Below, piece after piece: positions 58,041 to 64,000 of a stretch of DNA of 64,000 bases. Made by a program: the position numbers and the translations under genes. Position 1 is the first letter of the stretch. Each line of letters begins with the position of its first letter. The stretch is from Streptomyces sp. CA-210063. Lineage in GTDB: Bacteria > Actinomycetota > Actinomycetes > Streptomycetales > Streptomycetaceae. The stretch lies in assembly GCF_024612015.1 (NCBI RefSeq), contig NZ_CP102512.1:2790001-2854000 (forward strand), in the 5' to 3' direction. The notes under the pieces were generated by a model, which saw nothing but the letters and a program-made list of their open reading frames with translations, searched no databases and was not told where the DNA came from.

Positions 58041-59120
58041 CTACTTCAGTACGAGCGAGGTCCACGACTTGACCCACTGATCGCGGTTCTCGGCGATCTT
58101 CTCCGGCGCCATGGTCTCGGGGTCCTTCGCCGCGGGCCCGTACTCGGTGAACTCGGCGGGCACGGACGCCCCCTCGACCACCGGGTACACGAACATGTTG
58201 AGCGGCATGTCCTCCTGGAACTTCTTCGAGATCAGGAAGTCGATCAGCGCCTTGCCGCCCTCGGCGTTCTTCGCGTTGCTCAGCAGCCCCGCGAACTCGA
58301 TCTGCCGGAAACACGTCCCGGTCGCGACCCCGGTGGGCGCGGTCTTCGGCTTCGGGTCCGCGTAGACGACCTCGGCGGGCGGCGAGGAGGCGTACGACAC
58401 GACGAGCGGCCGGTCGCCCCCGGCCTTCTTGCCGTCCGTCGACCCGGAGAACTCCTGGTAGTACGCCTGCTCCCAGCCGTCGACGACCTTCACACCATTG
58501 GCCTTGAGCTTCTCCCAGTAGCCCTCCCACCCGTCGTCGCCGTACTTCGCGGCCGTACCGAGGACGAATCCGAGCCCCGGCGAGGAGGTGGAGGCGTTCT
58601 CGGTGACGAGGAGGTCCTTGTACTCGGGCTTGACGAGATCGTCGAACGACTGCGGCGGCTCGATCTTGTTCTTGCTGAAGTACGCCTTGTCGTAGTTGAC
58701 GCAGATGTCACCGGAGTCGATGGGCGTGACCCGGTGCTCGTCCTGGTCCAGCTGGTACTCCGCGCCGACCTTGTCGAGCCCTTTCGCCTCGTACGGCTGG
58801 AAGAGGCCGTTGTCGAGCGCGCGGGACAGCAGCGTGTTGTCGACGCCGAAGAACACGTCGCCCTGCGGGTTGTCCTTGGTCAGGATCGCCTGGTTGACGG
58901 CCTGCCCCGCGTCCCCGCTCTTGAGCACCTTGACCTTGTACCCCGACTCCTTCTCGAACGCCTTCAGCACGTCCTTGGAGTAGGCGAAGGAGCCGTGGCT
59001 GACGAGGGTGACGGTCTTGGAGCCGGTGCCGCTGTCGCCCGATCCGGACGACCCGCACGCGGACAGCGTGACCAGGCCCAGTCCGACGACGAGAACCGTT
59101 GCCTTCTTGGTGATGTGCAC
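58041..59120 (-). CDS. thiB: Thiamine-binding lipoprotein ThiB-like
   Basis: Extracellular substrate-binding lipoprotein of 359 residues. Lipobox LSAC gives lipidated C22. The ThiB family pattern is clear: TVTLVSHGSFAYSKDVLKAFEKESGYKVKVL, GDVFFGVDNTLLSRALDNGLF, GDICVNYDKAYF, TENASTSSPGLGFVL and QIEFAGLLSNAKNAEGGKALIDFL. The GTG start lies ten bases after AGGAGG. It binds thiamine, TPP or a related compound. The first gene of a thiB-thiP-thiQ operon, it has a TPP riboswitch in its leader. Confidence 0.9.
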   Translation of the reverse strand: MHITKKATVLVVGLGLVTLSACGSSGSGDSGTGSKTVTLVSHGSFAYSKDVLKAFEKESGYKVKVLKSGDAGQAVNQAILTKDNPQGDVFFGVDNTLLSRALDNGLFQPYEAKGLDKVGAEYQLDQDEHRVTPIDSGDICVNYDKAYFSKNKIEPPQSFDDLVKPEYKDLLVTENASTSSPGLGFVLGTAAKYGDDGWEGYWEKLKANGVKVVDGWEQAYYQEFSGSTDGKKAGGDRPLVVSYASSPPAEVVYADPKPKTAPTGVATGTCFRQIEFAGLLSNAKNAEGGKALIDFLISKKFQEDMPLNMFVYPVVEGASVPAEFTEYGPAAKDPETMAPEKIAENRDQWVKSWTSLVLK

Positions 59121-59158
59121 TGAATCGATTCCTCCTGGGGTGACCAGGAAGAGACGCG

Positions 59159-59204
59159 GCCCTGCCCGGGACCGTCGGAGGTTCCGAAGGCTTCCGGGCA
59201 GGGC
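59159..59204 (-). terminator. Riboswitch expression-platform hairpin
   Basis: GCCCTGCCCGG and CCGGGCAGGGC form a stem (about 11 bp with a structured loop) between the TPP aptamer and the AGGAGG of thiB. No U-tract follows. It may act as an attenuator or as part of a translational switch. Confidence 0.6.
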
Positions 59205-59223
59205 GCAACAGCTTGAGTGAAGA

Positions 59224-59314
59224 CCGAACTTCCTACCCAGAATGACCTGGGCGAGGTTCAGAGGGTCTGCGGCCTGGATGCCGCACTCTCAGCGCTGTGG
59301 CGCTCCCCTGTCGG
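59224..59314 (-). ncRNA. TPP riboswitch (THI element) controlling thiBPQ
   Basis: On the minus strand the conserved THI-box blocks occur in order: ACAGGGGAGCGCC, GCTGAGAG, a variable stem GCGGCATCCAGGCCGC, ACCCTCTGAACCT and CCAGGTCATTCTGGGTAGGAAG. They match the thiamine-pyrophosphate aptamer. TPP binding is expected to shut off the thiamine transport operon. The leader overlaps nothing; its promoter must lie at or inside the 3' end of rlmN. Confidence 0.93.
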
Positions 59315-59343
59315 AATATGAATATGTACGTACGGGTCTCAGA

Positions 59344-60450
59344 CTACCTCTCGGTCGCCGCGAGCTGACCGCACGCCCCGTCGATCTCCTGTCCGCGGGT
59401 GTCCCGGACGGTCACCGGCACCCCGTGGGCGGCGATGGCCTCGACGAACGCCTTCTCGTCCTCGGGCCGGGAGGCCGTCCACTTCGAGCCGGGAGTCGGG
59501 TTCAGCGGAATCAGATTCACATGCACCGGCCTGCCCTTGAGCAGCCGGCCCAGCCGGTCACCGCGCCACGCCTGGTCGTTGATGTCCCGGATCAGCGCGT
59601 ACTCGATGGACAGCCTCCGCCCGGACTTGGCCGCGTACTCCCATCCGGCGTCGAGGACCTCCCGCACGTTCCACCGCGTGTTCACCGGCACGAGCGTGTC
59701 GCGGAGCTCGTCGTCCGGCGCGTGCAGGGAGATCGCGAGCCGGCACTTGAAGCCCTCGTCCGAGAACCGGTGGATGGCCGGCACGAGCCCGACCGTCGAC
59801 ACGGTGATCCCCCGCTGCGAGAGCCCGAGCCCGTCCGGCTCCGGATCGGTGAGGCGGCGAATGGCGCCCACGACCCGGTTGTAGTTGGCGAGCGGCTCGC
59901 CCATCCCCATGAACACGATGTTGGAGAGCCGCGCGGGCCCACCGGGGATCTCGCCGTCCCGGAGCGCCCGCATCCCGTCGACGATCTGATGGACGATCTC
60001 GGCGGTGGACAGATTCCGGTCGAGCCCGGCCTGCCCGGTGGCGCAGAAGGGGCAGTTCATCCCGCACCCGGCCTGCGAACTGATGCACATGGTGACCCGG
60101 TCCGGGTACCGCATCAGGACCGACTCGACGAGCGTCCCGTCGAACAGCCGCCACAGCGTCTTGCGCGTGGTCTCCTGGTCGGTCGACAGATGCCGTACGA
60201 CCGTCATCAGCTCCGGAAGCAGCGCCTCCTGAAGCTTGGTGCGCGCACCCGCGGGGATGTCGGTCCACTGCTCCGGGGCGTGCGCGTACCGCGCGAAGTA
60301 GTGCTGCGAGAGCTGCTTGGCACGAAACGGCTTCTCACCGATCGCGGCAACGGCTTCCTTACGCTCCGCAGGCGTGAGATCGGCAAGATGCCGCGGCGGC
60401 TTCTTGGCTCCACGGGGGGCGACGAATGTGAGTTCTCCGGGCTTAGGCAT
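59344..60450 (-). CDS. rlmN: 23S rRNA/tRNA (adenine-C2)-methyltransferase RlmN
   Basis: Radical-SAM methyltransferase of 368 residues that methylates A2503 of 23S rRNA and A37 of tRNAs. The 4Fe-4S cysteines are C129, C133 and C136 in [26 protein letters not shown] is the SAM-binding GGE-type motif, and the C-terminal DGACGQLA carries the second mechanistic cysteine. The length and position between SRPBCC/cdsA and the thi operon match other streptomycetes. Start MPKPGEL is consistent with family length. Confidence 0.95.
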   Translation of the reverse strand: MPKPGELTFVAPRGAKKPPRHLADLTPAERKEAVAAIGEKPFRAKQLSQHYFARYAHAPEQWTDIPAGARTKLQEALLPELMTVVRHLSTDQETTRKTLWRLFDGTLVESVLMRYPDRVTMCISSQAGCGMNCPFCATGQAGLDRNLSTAEIVHQIVDGMRALRDGEIPGGPARLSNIVFMGMGEPLANYNRVVGAIRRLTDPEPDGLGLSQRGITVSTVGLVPAIHRFSDEGFKCRLAISLHAPDDELRDTLVPVNTRWNVREVLDAGWEYAAKSGRRLSIEYALIRDINDQAWRGDRLGRLLKGRPVHVNLIPLNPTPGSKWTASRPEDEKAFVEAIAAHGVPVTVRDTRGQEIDGACGQLAATER

Positions 60451-60514
60451 GGCTCGTCAAGTGTCGCAGATCGTTTGGGGTGACCTGCTGCCACGGCCCT
60501 GCCCTCCGGTGGGG

Positions 60515-60964
60515 CTAGGCGACGGGGTGCTCCAGCCTGTCCTTGAGGTGCTGCTCGTTGCGGGGCAGTTCCTTGCGCATCTGAGGGCGGACGACGAGGG
60601 GGACGAGGGCCTTGCCGATGCCCTTGCCCTCGAAGCCGACCTCAAGGGTCACGCGGGAGCGGCGGCCGTCGTCGAGCGGGGTGATCTCGCCGTGCACATG
60701 AGGACGGACGGGGCCGTCGATGCCCTGCATACCCCAGACGCGTGGTGGTTCGAACTCGGTGAGCTCCATGGTCATGGGGATGTCCCGGCGGCCGATGTGC
60801 CGGGTGATGCGCAGGCGGGAACCGACGCCGACGGGGCCGGGGTCGAGCCGCTCCGTCGCAGTCGCGCTCTCCTGCCATTCCGGAACGTGGGTGAACTCGG
60901 TGATGTACGCCCAGACATCCTCCGGGCGGCGATCGATGTCGATCGATTCACGGAAGTCGGACAT
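60515..60964 (-). CDS. SRPBCC-family lipid/ligand-binding protein
   Basis: A 149-residue START-like protein: FRESIDIDRRPEDVWAYITEFTHVPEWQES and a late helix GIGKALVPLVVRPQMRKELPRNEQHLKDRLE are the usual beginning and end of the polyketide cyclase/dehydrase-like fold. Ligand unknown. GAAAGGGGGCGGG precedes the ATG. A 23-bp tandem repeat lies in the leader, and a terminator separates it from cdsA upstream. Confidence 0.85.
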   Translation of the reverse strand: MSDFRESIDIDRRPEDVWAYITEFTHVPEWQESATATERLDPGPVGVGSRLRITRHIGRRDIPMTMELTEFEPPRVWGMQGIDGPVRPHVHGEITPLDDGRRSRVTLEVGFEGKGIGKALVPLVVRPQMRKELPRNEQHLKDRLEHPVA

Positions 60965-60991
60965 GAAGCCCGCCCCCTTTCAGGGCGATCC

Positions 60992-61037
60992 CCCCTACAA
61001 GGGCTTCCATGAGACCCCTACAAGGGCCTCCACGAGA
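60992..61037. repeat. 23-bp tandem duplication in the SRPBCC gene leader
   Basis: cccctacaagggcttccatg plus aga (60992-61014) is followed directly by cccctacaagggcctccacg plus aga (61015-61037), with two differences. Each half contains the palindrome-like CCCTACAAGGG. It could be a paired regulator site. Confidence 0.65.
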
Positions 61038-61074
61038 ATCGTCCCACCGTGCCTCCCGCGGGTCCACGGCAAGA

Positions 61075-61102
61075 AGCCCCCGCCCGGAACAGGGCGGGGG
61101 CT
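61075..61102 (-). terminator. Terminator between cdsA and the SRPBCC gene
   Basis: AGCCCCCGCCC and GGGCGGGGGCT form a perfect 11-bp stem with a 6-base loop, followed on the minus strand by TTCTTG. It ends the tsf-pyrH-frr-cdsA transcription unit. Confidence 0.8.
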
Positions 61103-61125
61103 CACTCACATCGCGTACGCGCTCG

Positions 61126-62244
61126 TCAGCCAGAGCCCACGAACAGCACCAGCAACAGCCAGACCACCGGAGCGGTCGGGAGGAGGGAGTCCAGGCGGTC
61201 CATGATCCCGCCGTGGCCCGGCAGGAGCGTGCCCATGTCCTTGATGCCGAGGTCCCTCTTGATCATGGACTCGCCGAGGTCCCCCAGCGTGGCGCTGGCG
61301 GCGACGGCGAGACCGAGGAGCAGTCCCTGCCACCAGGCGCCGTCGTCGATGACGAACTGCATGAGCAGGGCGCCCGCGACCATGGCGAAGGCGATCGCGC
61401 CGAGCAGGCCCTCGCGGGTCTTGCCGGGGCTGATGCGCGGCGCGAGCTTGTGCGTGCCGAAGCGCCAGCCGACGGCGTACGCGCCCGTGTCGCTGACGAC
61501 CGTCAGCACCAGGAACACCAGGACCCGCTGCGGCCCGTCGTCGGCGGTGAGCATCAGCGCGACGAATGTGGCCAGGAACGGCACGTAGAAGGCCGCGAAG
61601 ACCCCCGCCGTGACGTCCTTGAGGTAGTTCTCCGGCGGCTCCGTCATCCGCCAGACCAGCACGGCGAGCGCGGTCAGCGCCATGGCCACCCAGGCGCCCT
61701 CCGGCCCGCGCACGTACCCGGCGACGACCATGGCGGCCCCGCCGACCGCGAGCGGCACGAGGGGTGCCTTGATGCCCCGGCGTTCCTGCAGCCGCGAGGT
61801 GAGCTCCCACAGCCCGACCACCACGGCGACCGCTATCACGCCGACGAAGACGGCCTTGACGATGAACAGCGACGCGACGATGACCACGCCGAGCCCGACG
61901 CCGACCCCTATGGCGGCGCCCAGGTCACGGCCCGCACTCTTCTTCTGCGGGGCGGGCTGCGGGGCGTCGGGCATGGGCTCCGGCTTCTGCGGCGCCCCCC
62001 CGTGGGGGTGCGCCGACGGCGTCTCGTCAGGGAACGGGGGGCCGGCCGGTCGAGCGGCCCCCCGGTCGTCGTCCTGGTTCCCGCCCTGCGCGGGTACGTC
62101 GGGCACGATGGGCATGGGGCGAGTCTGCTGGGCCTCAGGCGCATCGTACGTGGGACCCGCCGGGGCTTGCCCCTGGACAGGTCCCCGGTCGGTCGGCGCC
62201 CAGTACCCGGCTTGTGACGGCGCTCCCCAGGAAGAGTCGTTCAT
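61126..62244 (-). CDS. cdsA: Phosphatidate cytidylyltransferase
   Basis: Membrane enzyme of 372 residues that makes CDP-diacylglycerol from phosphatidic acid and CTP for phospholipid synthesis. The N-terminal ~105 residues are a Pro/Gln-rich polar extension, followed by eight or nine membrane segments. The CDS signature SATLGDLGESMIKRDLGIKDMG and LLPGHGGIMDRLDSLL with the conserved Asp/Lys residues is clear. Its ATG overlaps the frr stop by one base. Confidence 0.94.
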   Translation of the reverse strand: MNDSSWGAPSQAGYWAPTDRGPVQGQAPAGPTYDAPEAQQTRPMPIVPDVPAQGGNQDDDRGAARPAGPPFPDETPSAHPHGGAPQKPEPMPDAPQPAPQKKSAGRDLGAAIGVGVGLGVVIVASLFIVKAVFVGVIAVAVVVGLWELTSRLQERRGIKAPLVPLAVGGAAMVVAGYVRGPEGAWVAMALTALAVLVWRMTEPPENYLKDVTAGVFAAFYVPFLATFVALMLTADDGPQRVLVFLVLTVVSDTGAYAVGWRFGTHKLAPRISPGKTREGLLGAIAFAMVAGALLMQFVIDDGAWWQGLLLGLAVAASATLGDLGESMIKRDLGIKDMGTLLPGHGGIMDRLDSLLPTAPVVWLLLVLFVGSG

Positions 62245-62804
62245 CAGACCTCGAGGAGTTCCGCTTCCTTGTGCTTGAGCAGCTCGTCCACCTGGGCGAC
62301 GTACTTCGCGGTGGTGTCGTCGAGCTCCTTCTCCGCACGGCGGCCCTCGTCCTCGCCGACCTCGCCGTCCTTGACGAGCTTGTCGATCGCGTCCTTGGCC
62401 TTGCGGCGGACCGCGCGGATGGACACCTTGGAGTCCTCCGCCTTGCTCCTGGCGACCTTGATGTAGTCGCGGCGGCGCTCCTCGGTGAGCTCGGGGAACA
62501 CCACTCGGATGATGTTGCCGTCGTTGCTCGGGTTGACGCCCAGGTCGGAGTCGCGGATCGCCTGCTCGATGTTGCGCAGGGCGGTCTTGTCGAACGGGGT
62601 CACCACGGCCATGCGCGGTTCCGGCACCGAGAACGAAGCCAGCTGGTTGATCGGCGTCAGCGCACCGTAGTAGTCGGCCACGATCTTGTTGAACATCGCC
62701 GGGTGCGCACGACCGGTGCGGATCGCGGCGAAGTCGTCCTTGGCGACGACGACGGCCTTCTCCATCTTCTCCTCGGCCTCGAGGAGGGTCTCTTCGATCA
62801 CCAC
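62244..62804 (-). CDS. frr: Ribosome recycling factor
   Basis: A 186-residue translation factor that, with EF-G, splits post-termination ribosomes. RRF signatures: [23 protein letters not shown] near the start, [38 protein letters not shown], and the coiled-coil [38 protein letters not shown] before the GTG start. Standard core gene between pyrH and cdsA. Confidence 0.97.
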   Translation of the reverse strand: MVIEETLLEAEEKMEKAVVVAKDDFAAIRTGRAHPAMFNKIVADYYGALTPINQLASFSVPEPRMAVVTPFDKTALRNIEQAIRDSDLGVNPSNDGNIIRVVFPELTEERRRDYIKVARSKAEDSKVSIRAVRRKAKDAIDKLVKDGEVGEDEGRRAEKELDDTTAKYVAQVDELLKHKEAELLEV

Positions 62805-62956
62805 TTGCTCCTGCGTGTCTTGAGTAGGCCCGGCAGCTGTACTTGGTCAGGTCGGCGGCCGGCTGCGTCGCGTCTTATTCCTGCACGGTTCCCGACCGGC
62901 AGGACATTGTCCATCCCCCGGTCAGGCTCCGTCCCCCGGGCAGGGGAAGGCCCCGG

Positions 62957-63715
62957 TCAGGCCCGGCTTCCCTGATCACCCACGAGAGTGCCGATCTTCT
63001 CACCCTTGACGGCCCGCGCGATATTGCCCTCCTTGAGAAGCTCGAACACGAGGATCGGAAGCTTGTTGTCGCGGCAGAGCGTGATCGCGGTGGCGTCGGC
63101 GACCTTGAGCTCGCGGGTGATGACCTCGCCGTAGCCGAGGGAGTCGAACCTGACCGCGTCCGGGTTGGTCTTGGGGTCGGAGTCGTAGACCCCGTCCACG
63201 CCGTTCTTGCCCATCAGCAGCGCCTCGGCGTCGATCTCCAGGGCGCGCTGGGCGGCGGTGGTGTCGGTGGAGAAGTACGGCATGCCCATACCGGCGCCGA
63301 AGATGACCACGCGGCCCTTCTCCAGGTGGCGCACGGCGCGCAGCGGGATGTAGGGCTCGGCGACCTGGCCCATGGTGATGGCGGTCTGGACCCGGCTGTC
63401 GATGCCCTCCTTCTCCAGGAAGTCCTGGAGGGCGAGGCAGTTCATGACCGTGCCGAGCATGCCCATGTAGTCCGAGCGGGCCCGGTCCATGCCGCGCTGC
63501 TGGAGTTCGGCGCCGCGGAAGAAGTTGCCGCCGCCGATGACGACCGCGATCTCTGCTCCATCGCGTACGACGGCCGCGATCTCCCGGGCGATGGCATGCA
63601 CCACGTCCGGGTCGACGCCGATGGCACCGCCCCCGGAGAACGCCTCTCCGGACAGCTTCAGCAGATACCGGCCGCGTACTTTGCCGTCGTCGCTCTTCTC
63701 GGGCTTGGTGGTCAT
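62957..63715 (-). CDS. pyrH: UMP kinase
   Basis: Cytoplasmic UMP kinase of 252 residues that converts UMP to UDP with ATP. Motifs: [65 protein letters not shown], and [29 protein letters not shown]. The ATG at 63715 is preferred (AGAGGCG upstream) over upstream codons. It lies between tsf and frr as in most bacteria. Confidence 0.96.
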   Translation of the reverse strand: MTTKPEKSDDGKVRGRYLLKLSGEAFSGGGAIGVDPDVVHAIAREIAAVVRDGAEIAVVIGGGNFFRGAELQQRGMDRARSDYMGMLGTVMNCLALQDFLEKEGIDSRVQTAITMGQVAEPYIPLRAVRHLEKGRVVIFGAGMGMPYFSTDTTAAQRALEIDAEALLMGKNGVDGVYDSDPKTNPDAVRFDSLGYGEVITRELKVADATAITLCRDNKLPILVFELLKEGNIARAVKGEKIGTLVGDQGSRA

Positions 63716-63751
63716 GGAGATTCGCCTCTTTACGTGTCGCACATACGAAGA

Positions 63752-63801
63752 AGGCCATTGCCGGTGGGGTGGTGTTCGCATCCCATGCGCGGCAATGGCC
63801 T
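63752..63801 (-). terminator. Hairpin between tsf and pyrH
   Basis: AGGCCATTGCCG (63752-63763) pairs with CGGCAATGGCCT (63790-63801), a perfect 12-bp stem with a 26-base loop. On the minus strand it is followed by TCTTCGTATGT. It is probably a partial terminator or processing site between tsf and pyrH. Confidence 0.65.
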
Positions 63802-63910
63802 CCTCGTCAGATCTGCTGCCGTCCGTCGCGCGTCACGCGCGCGCGTGGCGTGCGTACGCGAACGACTGCACTCGACCCTATCGGGGCCGGGCGCCCGTCG
63901 CGTAACGGAC

Positions 63911-64000
63911 TCAGATGCCGACCTTGATGCGCGTGAAGCGCTTCAGGGTGACACCGGCCTCGTCCAGGACCTTCTGCACGGACTTCTTGTTGTCCAGCGC
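63911..64000 (-). CDS. tsf: Elongation factor Ts (C-terminal 29 residues; 5' part beyond window)
   Basis: The visible codons read ALDNKKSVQKVLDEAGVTLK followed by RFTRIKVGI and TGA, the C-terminal end of EF-Ts, the nucleotide exchange factor of EF-Tu. Its position just upstream of pyrH-frr-cdsA is conserved in bacteria. Confidence 0.9.
   Translation of the reverse strand, partial: ALDNKKSVQKVLDEAGVTLKRFTRIKVGI

Overview
The window looks like a Streptomyces chromosome segment. It is very GC-rich, uses many GTG and TTG starts, has Tat-type lipoproteins and an LAXTG sortase substrate, and its right end carries the core order tsf-pyrH-frr-cdsA-...-rlmN (all minus strand) found in streptomycetes. 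No phage, IS element, CRISPR array, rRNA or tRNA was recognised.

Left arm (1-20.9 kb) is a carbohydrate-utilisation island with two units. Unit 1 (1-8.5 kb) has a secreted clan GH-A glycoside hydrolase (cut by the window edge), a CUT1 sugar ABC transporter (binding lipoprotein plus two permeases), a LacI-type repressor and a divergent GH36 alpha-galactosidase. Two perfect TGTGACCGGTCACA operators lie in the divergent promoter, and the lacI promoter predicts a leaderless mRNA. Unit 2 (8.6-20.9 kb) has a secreted GH12 endoglucanase/xyloglucanase, a GH95-like protein, a GH42 beta-galactosidase, an LplABC-type importer and a divergent cytoplasmic GH3 enzyme. Identical TCGAAGCGCTTCGA palindromes sit on both sides of the divergent promoter. 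The enzyme set fits uptake and stepwise trimming of a fucosylated galactoxyloglucan, although an alpha-xylosidase is missing here.

Middle (21-49.4 kb) is dominated by polyamine and GABA catabolism: succinate-semialdehyde-type dehydrogenase, PucR regulator, GabT aminotransferase, and an aldehyde dehydrogenase-PotD-PotA-PotB-PotC-FAD amine oxidase operon. A further aldehyde dehydrogenase is divergent from an Lrp/AsnC regulator plus class III aminotransferase. Together they could import putrescine/spermidine and oxidise it through aminobutyraldehyde and GABA to succinate. Interspersed are a TraG/VirD4-like membrane ATPase, a PAP2 phosphatase, a NADAR protein, a COG1816 deaminase (probably aminodeoxyfutalosine deaminase of menaquinone synthesis), a glycerophosphodiesterase, an unusual ECF sigma factor fused to a zinc-binding anti-sigma-like motif and extracytoplasmic domain, a YceI protein and a decayed gene.

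Right arm (49.6-64 kb) has an ABC exporter pair whose ATPase carries an eight-residue repeat tail, VOC and LOG-family proteins, an LAETG cell-wall protein, a multiply frameshifted mycothiol-dependent isomerase-family pseudogene, a thiamine ABC transporter (thiB-thiP-thiQ) under a TPP riboswitch, then rlmN, an SRPBCC protein, cdsA, frr, pyrH and the 3' end of tsf.

A dispersed inverted-repeat family (up to 28-bp perfect arms) occurs in five places, and another common-looking repeat is embedded in the first gene.
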